Shown here one piece after another: positions 9,897 to 20,760 of a stretch of 64,000 bases of DNA (positions within the stretch are counted from its first letter, which is position 1; each line of letters begins with the position of its first letter). Position numbers and translations under genes: made by a program. The notes beneath the pieces are model-generated. The model did no database searches and had not been told where the DNA came from. It worked only from the letters and a program-made list of their open reading frames with translations. This DNA comes from Calliphora vicina (taxonomy: Eukaryota > Arthropoda > Insecta > Diptera > Calliphoridae): assembly GCF_958450345.1 (NCBI RefSeq), contig NC_088780.1, forward strand, positions 95,926,226 through 95,990,225, in the 5' to 3' direction.

Positions 9897-10692
9897 CAGT
9901 GGTTGACAAAACAATGGAAACTTTTCCAAATATTCCATATGTAGTCCAAAATTTAAAATATTTTTTAAAATAACATTTTTTTTTTAGTATTTTACTTGTA
10001 TAGTTTTATTTATATAAATTAACTGAAAAACAAACAACATAATTAATTATATTCTGAAAAAAGGTAACAAAATTAAAAATATTCACTATTTCGTAACTGA
10101 CAAAACAATGGAAACTTTTAAACTTATGCAAGAAAGAAGTGTAAAACGAAAATAATATTTAAAAGAACGATGTAAATATCATCCTGTTTACAGTTATTTT
10201 ATTTTTAAATTCTGGTAATTTTTCACAATTTCTTTTTCTAAGTTTTTCGCATAACAAAAAAGTATCTGTGACAAATATTCAATAAATAAATCAGCATTTT
10301 CAAAAATTATAAAGAAATTTCACGAGAACGGTTCTGTAAAAACTCAACATTTAGGTGGAAGACCTCCTAAGACTACTCCTAGACAAGATAATTTAATAGC
10401 GAGAGAGTTCAAGAAATTCCCAAAAATAACTCCTCGAGAGCCTAAAATTAGAAACAAGTACCCGAACAGTTAGTCGCAGGGCAAATGAGGCTGGTCTTGG
10501 TTGCTATCGTCCTGTGAAAAAACCACTCATTTTTAAAAAGAACCGTTCTGCTCGTCTACAATTTGCCAAGGATCATTTAAACTGGTCGATACAGAAATGG
10601 AATACTGTCCTCTTTTCCGACGAATCCAAATGTAAGTTATTTGCATAAAATACCATTTTTAAGGAGCTCAAATTCTGCAAACTTAAAAAAAG
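9897..10692 (+). mobile_element. Tc1-like element with IR/DR-type end, 3'-truncated
   Basis: It starts CAGTGGTTGACAAAACAATGG right after a TA at 9895-9896, the Tc1/mariner target. A second copy of the terminal motif (AACTGACAAAACAATGGAAA, about 10095) lies about 195 bp inside, the direct-repeat arrangement called IR/DR. Transposase relics follow from about 10290: IIKKFHENGSVKTQHLGGRP, then SRRANEAGLGCYRPVKKPL, FKKNRSARLQFAKDH, and the first catalytic Asp in WNTVLFSDESK (about 10600-10630). Frameshifts are present. Everything after the first Asp is missing because the HINE at 10693 cuts it off. A live enzyme would be a DD34E transposase; this copy is dead. Confidence 0.82.
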
Positions 10693-11053
10693 ACAAGTAA
10701 GAAATAAAATACCCTACACTAAGTAAAAGAGCAAAAATATTTTTCTTTTAAAATTTCAATAATTTATATTTTTGAGTGATTTTCGGAAGTGGGCCTTATA
10801 TGGGAGCTATGACCAATTATGAACCGATCACCATGAAATTAGGTCGTGTGATTTATGTCTATATGAAAATTTACTATGTTGAATTTTGTGTGTATACCAA
10901 CATTTTTAAGCGATGTTGGTTAAAGTGATTTTCGGAAGCGGGTCTATATGGTAGCTAGGACTAATTATGGACCGATCGTAACAAAATTTGGTGACATGAA
11001 TTTTGTATATATACAACTTATTTGGAGCGCAATTTGTGCTGACACATTTATAA
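10693..11053 (-). mobile_element. HINE family A, 5'-truncated
   Basis: Starts ACAAGTAAG (the 3' terminus in reverse), lacks the hairpin, then ATACCCTACACTAAGTAAA and two GGAGCTATGACCAATTATG-type body units. It runs directly into another copy of the same family in the same orientation. Confidence 0.75.
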
Positions 11054-11545
11054 ACAATTAAGAATGTAAGGTCGGTCAAGCCCGACCATATAATACCCTA
11101 CACTAAGTAAAAGAGTAAAAACATTTTTCTTTTAAAATTTTAGTGATTTTCGGAAGTGGGCCTTATATGGGAGCTATGACCAATTATGAACCGATCACCT
11201 TGAAATTAGGTCGTGTGATTTATGTCTTAATGAAAGTTTAAATGTTGAATTTTGTGTATATACCAACATTTTTAGGAGATTTATGCACGTTTAAGTGATT
11301 TTCGGAAGCGGGTCTATATGGGAGCTATGACTAATTATGGACCGATCTTAACAAAATTTGGTGACACGAATGTTGTATATATGAAACTTATTTGGAGCGA
11401 AACTTGTGTAGATACATATATAAATAAAACATTTATGACCGATAAAATCCAATTTCGAGAGGACATTTGTATGGGGGCTAGGTGAAACAATGGACCGATT
11501 TCATCCAGTTTCAATAGGCTTCGTCCTTGGACGATACAAATGTCA
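11054..11545 (-). mobile_element. HINE family A, second tandem copy, 5'-truncated
   Basis: The terminal hairpin GGTCGGTCAAGCCCGACC is perfect at about 11069-11088, followed by ATACCCTACACTAAG and the family body down to CTTCGTCCTTGGACGA. The 5' subterminal repeat and microsatellite are missing. Confidence 0.78.
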
Positions 11546-13040
11546 AACAATACAAATGTCATCTGTAAACGATTTCATTCTTTTAAATCTCATTTAAAAA
11601 ATGTTTAATTAATTATTTATTTACTTTCGTCGTTATTTAATTTGCTAATAATTTTAGTGGTTGTGCTTTAATTCTATTTAATTGTGCTGCCTTTATTTTA
11701 ATAAAAAAACAACAAAAGTATTTAAATACTATATTTTCGTTTCTTTGCATTCGCTAACTAGTGAAGCCCAACCGTCTCCGCACTGGTGTGCTGTTTCCGT
11801 CCGCTCGCCCGTCTAGCCCTACTGAGTGTCTTTGTTTGTCGGTTCGTTTTGATTTAGAATTTTTGTTCGTCTGGGGTGGTTGTAAAGACTGACAAATTAA
11901 TAAAGTGCAAATGGTTTATGGCGCATAGCGAATTGTAATTTATCTTTATTTTGCTGTTGCTTTGTTGTTAGTTTTGCATACTCAAATTTATTTCATTTAT
12001 CTAAAATGCTCTTTTAATTTGACAATCGATTTTGCAATCGAGCAGTACTAACAATGCTTCAATTGTCTTAAATGTTTGGCAAACGCGTTAGCTTTCTTTG
12101 ACCCAGAATTTATAGTTTTTTCGTGGGCAAATACTATTGCAAAATGCCTAAGAATGCCACTCATATCATACAAACTGATAAGTTTATAAAGGTATTTATC
12201 ACTGATGCAAATAGTTCAATGACAATTTATATGGGTAACAAGGAATATCCTTCTTTTGGCTCTTAGAGCTGAAAAATGGTAGGGATATATTTAATCTATT
12301 TCTTGTTATTGCTTCCGCATAAGTTATTTTAAGGCGGTATGATTCTCTGGGACTGCATATGAGCAGTTTACACCGCATATGCACTGCTTACACCGCTATT
12401 AAGTCTCAATGAGGGGTTCTGCCATACATCTGCTAGTCCGCGTTAACTGATTATCCATGTTGAACAAATTTTTTCTGATCTCTGTAAAAGTTGTCATGTT
12501 TATTTTACGATAAGATGCATGTTATTTGTCATGAGGTGGTTTCTTTTTTTCGATCTATACAGTCCAGTTTCAATATTTTCCAATCTCTCTGACAATTGCC
12601 CTCTTTATTTATATTTAATGAGATTCCTATGACTCTAGAGACATCGATAATTCGAGGACAACTTTCGATATAATGTAAACATTATCTAGCGATATAATGG
12701 CCGCCTTGCGATCAGTAAATTTTCCAAATTTCCATTGAATCGTGTTCCAAGGCTGTTTCAGTCTTTTTTTCGTGGCTTGCAAATGTTTTTCTGTATTTAG
12801 AATGTAGCTTTAAGTTCTTATTGTCCTTAGACTGTGTTGACAGGGATGCTTACACTTACATTAATGACCATCATCAGCCTCATATATTGGAGGCATTTTA
12901 TTAATCCGCTTACTTGAATGAAATCAATATTTCAGTACTATATAACAAGTTGTGCCTGTATTATTATCTAAATTGCAGATTCTAATAATTGGCACTATCG
13001 GATGACGATACTTTTATTACATTGATAATATAAAGATATC
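11546..13040. other. Noncoding stretch, no gene seen
   Basis: The part at 11640-11990 contains GC-richer TGCTGTTTCCGTCCGC-type DNA and looks single-copy. The rest, to 13.0 kb, has no recognisable family. Confidence 0.45.
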
Positions 13041-13431
13041 TGTTTTGGATGGGTTAGGTTATGAAGGCAGCCGGTATTAACCAGCTCACTTGGTTTCATG
13101 AATTGGCCCCTTTGTGATACCCTATGGATTATGCTCAGGTCCTCAAGAGGTCCTTCACATGTCGTAAAGTGGTTCGGTGCCGAACCAACCTGAAGCACGA
13201 TTGAACGAATCCATCTTCCTAACATCCACTCTAGATAGATCCACTAGACCATGCAAAAAAAAGACTACCTATTGTCGAAGTCCGTGCCACCGATAGAGTA
13301 GGGCAAAGACGGAGGAGATGTTCAACCATTTCCTCCTCGTCCTCATCATGGCAACTTCTACAGAAGTCATTGTATGGATTGTTCAGTCTCCTAGCATGCG
13401 CAACAATCGAGGAGCGCCCAGTAAGCAAGGT

Positions 13432-13566
13432 GCCTCGATAGAACAGTCGATAGTGGGCTGAACTATTACTCTGAGGGTTGCGGGTTCGATTCCCGCCACA
13501 GACTCTGGGTGTAACTTCAGACAAGCAAAACGCTTCGCAGTTTGTGTTTGTTTAAAAAAAAAAAAA
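13432..13566 (+). mobile_element. tRNA-derived SINE inserted in the LINE
   Basis: A pol III B box GGTTCGATTCC lies at 13483-13493 inside a perfect T-arm (GCGGG...CCCGC, 13480-13496). Forty-four bases upstream, TAGAACAGTCG (13439-13449) fits the A box at 10 of 11 positions; that spacing is exactly the tRNA A-to-B distance. A 13-base A tail ends the unit. It sits within the RNase H tail of the minus-strand LINE, on the other strand. The acceptor stem does not pair, so it is not a functional tRNA gene. No clear target duplication was found. Confidence 0.68.
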
Positions 13567-14206
13567 TATCAAAACTCGCAGCCGGGCCCTTGATAGTTCC
13601 GTGAGAGACGTTAACCTATGATAGTCAAAACCGGTTCATGTGAACCTCGATATCGAGCAATTTGTCAGGCTTGACCATCTGAGCTGAGCAAACTCAAACA
13701 ATTTACGCTGTATGAGTGATTTACAGCAGGATAGTGGTAAAACGACCAGAAGATACCCGGCACTCATGTACCAATCCGGATGTCGAGTAGACACCAGAAA
13801 GGGACTTGATAGCAGGCTTACCGTCAGTACAGATTCAGATATTCATAACTATAGTACTTCATCCAGTGTACCGCCCTTTTGATGGCTGAAATCTCAGCTT
13901 GAATTGCGCTACATTCATCCTGTAGCCTGAAACACACCCCTTCTGAAAACGGGGAATATAGAAACCACCACTCACCCCAACCGCAGACTTGGAACCCTCT
14001 GTATAGATGAAAAACGTGTCCCTAGAGAAACGTCTGCCAACAAAGGGTAAGGCAGTGAAGTATTCAATGTTCCCAAAATAGACGCATGGCCGGTACAACC
14101 AAACCTCCATGCTCCTACAGTGCCTAACCGCCGTATTTATGACCAATTGTTTGGCCATGAGATCAGCCGGTAGCCAATGCAGCATAACGAATAAAGCATT
14201 CTCTCA

Positions 14207-14678
14207 ATTATCCCGCAGTAGGTGAATTTACTTAGACCCTTCCACCATACTAGTGCTCCATTCATTAATATGGACTTTACCACCATGTCAAAAAGCCATT
14301 TCAATGGCCCTTCTGCTGGTATAAATAGCGATAGCAGCCTTGGAGAATCTCGCTTTAATATTCATGCTCCACGATAGCTTAGAGTCTGAAATGATTACTA
14401 GATACTTCGCACTATCCGAGAGCTTCAATCATCCCTCAGTAGGTGGATTTACTTAGAGCCTTCCACGATACTAGTGCTCCATTCATTGGTATGGGCTTTA
14501 CCACCATATCAAAAAGTAATTTTGCATTTCTAGGGCTTATTCCCCAGGTCTTCCTAATGGACTTTCTGCAGGCATAAATAGCGATAGCAGCGTTGGAGGA
14601 TCTCGCTTGGATATTCGTCTTCCAGGATAGATTAGAGTCTAGAATGAGACCTAGATACTTCGCACTATCCGAGAGCTT
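14207..14678. repeat. Tandem duplication of an RT segment in the LINE
   Basis: About 220-245 bp of thumb-encoding sequence is present twice (14207-14425 and 14433-14678). Shared blocks include TACTAGTGCTCCATTCATT, AAATAGCGATAGCAGC and GATACTTCGCACTATCCGAG. The copies differ by many substitutions and an indel, so the duplication is old. Confidence 0.75.
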
Positions 14679-15130
14679 AAGTTCCGCTCCGTTAAGGAGC
14701 GCTAATGGGAACGAGGGGATTATACCTTCTTGAAAAGAGCACAAGCTCCGTTTTCTCAGGATTCACACCAAGTCCACTAGCAGTGGTCCACTGGCTAAGT
14801 GTACTATGTGAAAAGGCAACAGCAACATCATCAGCATATGCGACAGTTTTGTACTTCATGGAATCTAATTTCATGAGTAGTAATTAATGGCAAGATTCCA
14901 CAAGAGTGACGATAAAACCACTCCCTGTAGAGTACCTCGATTCGCTAATCTAAAGATACTTAATAGCAGTCCCCATAGAAGATATAATGACTATTGGTCA
15001 GAAGTCTTCCTATGAAGCAGATAATAGATTGATCTATATCCAGTCCGCCTAAAGCCGAAAGCATTGTCTCTGGCGTCTCATTGGATGGGTTAACATCCAG
15101 TACTCTTTTAGCTTCATTTTAACAGCTAGG

Positions 15131-17025
15131 CGGATCTAGATTCTAGTAAGAATGCACATAGAAAAACTTTTTTAAAACATTAAGGAAAATGCTAATAATT
15201 GGACAAATGATGACTTTGTTCTTCATTTTACTTTGATGCTACTTTTTGACTTAAGAACATTTATAAGAATCAAGGAGATTGGGAGGAACTTACTGTATTT
15301 TATCTTTATTAATTATAAGCAATTAAAATTGCATACTAGTTAAGGTTGCACAATAAAAAAAAATGTATGAAAAAGTCCTATGCTAAAGTTACTTCCGCTT
15401 GTTTAACTGAACAATTTAAGTTGCATGTCACAAACCAAATACTTGCTCTTTAAATCTAAACTTTAAAAATTACATTTTTTATTAATGTTTGCCTTTAATG
15501 TTTTTTTTCTTTTGTGAAATCACCTCTACTTAAGAGTTTATTCATGACAATGTTACACGGTCATTTGTTGAAACAACTACAATAATAATAATAAAAATAA
15601 AGTTCACTCCATTACTTCTTTTTATCCACAACAACAATCAAAAAGGACATTTTCTTATTGCTGGTTTCCCGTTGCACGAGCAAAACTAGCAGACACACTT
15701 ATACATTATAGACATTTTAAAAAGGACCTTTAAGACATTTTCGTAAAGTATGTATGATTTGTCGACAACTTGCTGCATTGTTCGACTGGTGTGGCAGATG
15801 TGTGTGTACATGTGTGTGACCATCTTACTTGTTCCATAATAGAAGTATGGAAGTTTATTTTCACTCATGACTGACTCTTTGAAATGTAAGCAAAGGAAAT
15901 TTGTCATTTGTAAGGACATATGTGTGTGCGTCTGTATGTGAGAGTGTCTGAGTTTAAACATTATTTTTGGCCTGTTTTTGCTGTAGTACGTTTTTTTGCT
16001 ATTTTCTTTGGTAAGGAAGGTAAGAAATGTTTTGTCGTTGTTGCTGTTGTTGTTTTCAAGTAGCAGAGCAAATTTGTCGCAAGTCAAATGCAGTTTTTAT
16101 TTAGAGAGGACTTAAAAAAACATCATGCCCAGATGTGAGTTGATTTTTGAAATTTTCGTGTTTGTTCTTAGTGAACACACACACACGTATGTATACCCAA
16201 ATACAATACCAGTCCGGAAGTTAAATTTTAAAGGAAACAAGAAGTAAAGTGTTGTTGCTCTTGTGTTTTATACAGGAAGGTGTGTGTGTAGTTCGTAAAG
16301 TATGAGTGAATGTTTATTTTGTAAAGTAAATGTCACGTAAATTTTACATTACTCTCCTTTATAAATATTATTGTAAATACACTACTATTTTGCCCCCAAA
16401 AAGGGTCAACAACAATTTCGTAATTTTCCACTAAATTAACTTGACATAAACTTATAAAAAAAACAGCAACATTTCTTGAGAGTGCAAAAAAATAGAATTT
16501 GAAAAAAGTTTACATTTGTAATGCGTTTTAAATTTTTAATGTATATACGAGTAGGAATATATATGAAGAAATTTAAAAACTTTGGAGAATTTAACTACAA
16601 AGCGCCATTTTGTAGTTGTAAGAATGCGATTCATTATATACTTTTACCAAAATTTTATAAATGTCCAAAGTCTAGTGACTCTTATTTATGTTGGATTTAA
16701 TCTCAAAGTCAGAAACTATTAGTAAATATATCTAATTAATGAAAAACCTATTGTAAATTTCAACGCATATCTTTACATTTTCCTCATTTTGGCAGCAAAG
16801 TTACTCACTCATATCTAGGCTCATTGACATATAAACTAAAGAGGGATCTTTTGATTAAAACAATTTAGTAAATGTGATTTGAACTTTTATTTTATTATTA
16901 ATTTTATTATCATTTCAATTCCATAATTTTTCAGAACCACATGTGACCAATTTCATGTTTTTGAATAGAAAATACCACTAAAAAAAGATAAGGTTTAATA
17001 AATTCGCCTCATTCAGAATCACCTA
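15131..17025. other. Noncoding island with TG/CA microsatellites
   Basis: Rich in TGTGTG/CACACA (15790-15820, 15920-15950, 16175-16190, 16280) and CAA/TTG triplets (16036-16054). No protein match. It looks like single-copy fly intron or intergenic DNA. Confidence 0.5.
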
Positions 17026-18912
17026 TGGGCAATTCCATATCATCGTACGTAACATTTGTACGCCTATAGAGTGGAATAGATTTTGCAAAAATAAGAGTAT
17101 CTGAAAAATAATTTGATATTTATTTTCCATTCAGAGGATACTATATTTTAAAATAATAAAAAGTTTTTTCGAAATATTGTTGTCCAAAATATTGAGCGAA
17201 ATAAGGATATATCGCACGTGACATAAAACGGAAGTAATTTTGAGTTAGTTTTAGAAATATGCAAAAATTTGCTAATCGCGAGGGCGTTATGTTTTCTTTT
17301 AATTTCTTACAATAAACGAAATATTTTTCCTTCACAATCCGTCATATTTAAATAAAAACAATCTTTGGATGATTTTATAATAAATAAAATTTAATATCGT
17401 ACATGACAGATTTTTATCTTATAATAAGACAAGATATTTACTTTCAGGTCGATTTAAAAGCCATATTGTTGACATTTTTAATAAAAAAATATATTTATCA
17501 GATAGATTGATGAATTTCCTACAAAATACCACCAACTTCATTTCAACAATTTTCCAATATTATTTACTAATAATAAAAAGACAAAACTATTGGCACCCTT
17601 AACCAGACTCTTCAAATTTTATCTATCTATCCACTTTTTTTTAGAAATTGGCATTTTACAGTTTTTGTTTCTAAAACTGTTAATGTCAATTTGTAAAACA
17701 TTTGCACAATGATTATCAATTTTGCTGAAAATAGCTAACAAAAAAAGGAAACAACAGAATCTGAGCGCAAAATCATCCTTCACTTGCACAATCAAGGAAA
17801 ATCATATACTGAGATTGTAGAGATTATGGAAAGGAACCGTTTTACAATTTGAAGTATCGTGCAACGTTTTAAGGGAGCATTAAGAATTGAAAGTGCTAAA
17901 CATACAGGTCGTCCTAGATCCTTAAGTGAGCGTAAACCCAAACAGGGGTTGGAGAGCTGCTGTTCATTGACAAAGTGAAATATATGGATACACCTCAGGA
18001 AAAGTGCAGAAAAGTTAAATTTACCATTTTCTTTCACTTTTCAACATGACAATGACCCCAACATTCGGCCTATACTGGACGTATGTGGCTTTCATACAAT
18101 GTTTCGCATGTCCTACCACAATCTCCGGATCTCAACCCAACAGAGCGTCTGTGGGAAGAGCTAGATAAGCGAGTGAAAAAGGCATTAGTTGAAGAATGGC
18201 AAAGTATTGGGTCAGATATCACAAACAAGTTGGTGGATTCATGCCTAAGCTACTGGAGGCAGTTATAAAGCAAAAATCACTTGCAACTATATATTAAATT
18301 TTGCAATATTGCTTCCTAAATCAAATGTTTTTTTAGCTTTTAATGAAGTGTGCCAATAATTTTGTTCATTGAAATGAAGTATTTTTTATGTTGTTTTGTT
18401 ATTAATAAATAGTGGTATTAAATTGATGAAATGAAATTGGTTATATTTTGTAGGAAATTCATCAGTCTATCTTGTAAATATAATTTTTATTAAAAATCTC
18501 TACAAACGGCCTTTAAATAGACCTTAAAGTACAATGAGCATCCTGTGCCAATACTTAAGTTCGGCACTATATATTCTGTAAATATGTATGTATATGTATA
18601 CCAAAACTAAAAAAAATAATAAAAAATATACATTCGGTTTCAATAAACAATTTGACAATAGCAAAAAAACAATCAGAGTCAAATTCATTTCATACTACAA
18701 GCTAATTGGGAGCCTAGTTTTCGCCGCAATTTTAGCTTAAAACATATCTAAAACATTAAAAATATTCAGTTTAAACTATTATTTTTGTAAAATGATCAAA
18801 ATACTTTCACACAGTAACATTTTATTATTTTCTTCTATTCAAATCATCTTGAAAAAAGTTTCAAGGTTTTTTGTTTTTTCAGTCGTGGTAGCGATGATCG
18901 TGGAATTGCCCA
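17026..18912. mobile_element. Older inverted-end element hosting a Tc1 insertion
   Basis: GGGCAATTCCATATCATCG at 17026 and its near complement CGATGATCGTGGAATTGCCC ending at 18912 form short inverted ends around the Tc1-like element at 17433-18535. The target duplication is unclear. Superfamily unassigned. Confidence 0.45.
17433..18535 (+). mobile_element. Tc1-like DD34E element, internally deleted, long inverted ends
   Basis: Long terminal inverted repeats (about 17433-17545 and 18426-18535) share GATGAATTTCCTACAAAAT and TTTTTAATAAAAA. Inner inverted motifs TATTGGCACCC (17588) and GTGCCAATAATTTTG (18350) resemble IR/DR ends. Transposase text: ESERKIILHLHNQGKSYTEI and IVQRFKGALRIESAKHTGRP (N-terminal HTH, 17760-17920), then after a deletion FQHDNDPN (second Asp, about 18040-18065) and VLPQSPDLNPTERLWEELDK (Glu, about 18110-18170). 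The clean C-terminal frame is 18083-18268. The first catalytic Asp and the flanking core are lost and frameshifts remain, so it is inactive. Confidence 0.82.
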
Positions 18913-18928
18913 TATATATGGTAAATCT

Positions 18929-19240
18929 CATGTCAAGTGAACCAACTTTTGAAATCGATGTCTTGCGATCGGGATGAAATTTGCACCAAGTCCTATTGCA
19001 TAGTAATTCATACACAATTTTTCAACAAGATCGGTCAACAACTCTCTGAGTTAGAGGTAATGTTTCGCATGGACTCAAAAACGGCTGGACCGATTTTGAT
19101 AAAAATTTTCATGGAATCTTCAGAAAAGCCTAGCGGGTAACACTGTAAAGACAGATTTTTGATGGCAAAAAAAAGAAATTTTAAAAAAAAATTATTTTGT
19201 CAAAATAATTTTTTTCTCAACAAAAAAATTTGTCGACCAA
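18929..19240 (+). repeat. Partial copy of the 57.5-59.6 kb palindrome arm
   Basis: CATGTCAAGTGAACCAACTT, GATCGGGATGAAATTTGCAC, then ACAATTTTTCAACAAGATCG and CAACTCTCTGAGTTA repeat the outer 130 bp of the palindrome arm. Downstream it diverges into CTGGACCGATTTTGATAAAA and an A/T-rich hairpin (19180-19230). Confidence 0.7.
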
Positions 19241-19254
19241 CAAATTTTGATGTA

Positions 19255-20110
19255 TTCAGCAAATGCGTTGGAGTGCATCATCGTCGAGTGCTACACCTCA
19301 ACAGCATATCGAAAGACTAGAAGCCAATCACTCCCGAATAGCTCAATCTAGAGAAATAATTGATTTAGCGTTTTGAAGTTCCCTAAGTGCTTTTCGAACG
19401 ATAAAGTTAACCTTCTGCCATAAGTTATTGAGTCGCTTGAGCTGCTTCTAAGTTACTTTTTCGGCGCCAATCCTATTTCCAAGCACTTCCTTCAAAATAT
19501 CCAAAAGTGAAACTCATGCTGTCAATTGACGTCGGCTTCATGCCCACCTTTAAAGTTCAATGCCAAATGTATTACAGAATTGGATCATTGCTCCCGCTTC
19601 CCAATGATGATGCAAAGTTCCTTCAAATTTATTTCACTGGAAATGAAGCTACAGAAGCTGGACGCTATCAATGATCATGCGTGTGCATTTGCTTCTTACC
19701 CTTCTGCCGAAACATTCTCAAAACAATTGTTGGATATCGGAAATGGAAAAATTACAATTGATCCCGCCACATATGAGATTTGGTTCCCTAACATCAGCCA
19801 AATGCAAATGAATATTCAAGCTGTTGTCGACAAGGTATTCCCAAGTCTTAAAACCAACTACAATAAATCGGTTTGGCTGAGGGAAAGTGCCATTTTGGCA
19901 CCAACAAATAATGGTGTTAACAAGTTCACTGAGTAAATACAATTGAAACTGCCTGGCGTAACAATAAAATACAAATCGATTGACACAGTAATGAACGAAG
20001 AACAAGCCGTCGATTATCCTACTGAATTTTTGAATTCATTGGAACCAGCCGGACTGCCACCACATGTATTAACATTGAAGGTTGGATCACCGACTTTATC
20101 CGACACTATA
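19255..20110 (+). pseudogene. Internally deleted Helitron protein (N-like domain joined to helicase)
   Basis: Three Helitron segments follow each other. First ATPQQHIERLEANHSRIAQS (about 19295-19355), the Arg-rich N-terminal repeat region. Then FKVQCQMYYRIGSLLPLP and DDAKFLQIYFTGNEATEAG (about 19550-19670), the Helitron-like N domain. Then, in the open frame 19526-19936 after one frameshift, AETFSKQLLDIGNGKI, WLRESAILAPTNNGVNKF and finally SIDTVMNEEQAVDYPTEFLN (about 19980-20035), from the C-terminal helicase. The Rep HUH motif and the Walker motifs that should lie between are missing, so several kilobases were deleted, yet the junction lies within a continuous open frame. It overlaps in content with the relic at 1.1-1.7 kb. 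Confidence 0.82.
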
Positions 20111-20284
20111 TATTAAAATCGACATGCAATATAAAACAGATATTTTCTAAGAGCCAGTAACGTGGACCGTATTCAGCTAATTATAAAATAAGACAAAGTG
20201 TGTTTGAGATACCATCGAAATTTTATATTTTTTTGAAAGGCATATCGATGCCATCATGTATAGAATATGGGTTGTGACTTTTTC

Positions 20285-20760
20285 GCATAGACCTGTGACT
20301 TAAGAAATTCAAACAAGAAAAAGCCTAGCGGTGTCAAGTCGCACTATCTCGGTGGCCAGTTCACATCACCTCCATGTCCTCGAATCGTGAAGAATGTCCA
20401 ATAGAACATGAGCTGTGTGAGACGTAGGGCCGTCCTGATGAAAACACATGTCGTTGGTATCCAAATCATGAAATTCAATCCAAAATTAGTTGATAATCAT
20501 CGACCCATAGCGCTAGCCATCTTTCTCAAAGAAATATGAACCGATCATGCCGAAATCCACACCAAGCAGAGAAAACCTATATTTTATAAAACAGTTTTAT
20601 CATTTGCACATGTTGTTGAGTGCTATATCCGTCCGTGGTGATTTGGCAAAACACACTGAATAAATGACAGCTAGTTCGACAGATGTAGCCTTAACAATAT
20701 GGCCGCTATCAACTGTCAAATTCTGAAAGTCCCTATTGGAATATACACTATAATCAGCAC
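20285..20760 (-). pseudogene. Mariner-like transposase C-terminal relic
   Basis: The complement of about 20395-20295 reads NWPPR..CDLTPL then FLKSQV, the conserved third-acidic-residue region of a mariner-type family common in insects (DVNWPPRSCDLTPLDFFLWG). Further upstream (about 20455) text like DTNDMCF fits the region before the second Asp (DDMWFQQDGATCHT). Frames are broken. A related copy, with the same flanking noncoding DNA, lies at 47.1-48.5 kb, where a HINE splits it. Confidence 0.65.

Larger units (their letters stand above)
13045..15130 (-). mobile_element. Degraded LINE (RT + RNase H), 5'-truncated
   Basis: On the minus strand, from right to left, the order is: KRVLDVNPSNETPETMLSAL (about 15100), RGTLQGVVLSSLLWNLAIN (about 14945-14890), the catalytic box TVAYADDVAVAF (about 14850), GLGVNPEKTELVLFSRRY, AKYLGLILDSNLSWKTNI, SIRKTWGISPRNAKL, then RNase H with FIYTEGSKSAVGVSGGFY (about 14010), CTDGKPAIKSLSGVYSTSG (about 13800), and the C-terminal NDFCRSCHDEDEEEMVEHLL tail (about 13330). 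The 3' UTR holds GGTATCACAAAGGGG (complement near 13110), like the fragment at 4.05-4.68 kb, and ends near AACCTAACCC. It is the same I/LOA-like RNase H LINE group, with many stops and frameshifts. The YADD Asp pair is intact but the protein cannot be made. Confidence 0.85.

Noticed and set aside
13432..13500. A functional tRNA gene
   Set aside because: A and B boxes and a T-arm are present, but the acceptor arm cannot pair and a poly(A) tail follows, so a SINE is the better call.
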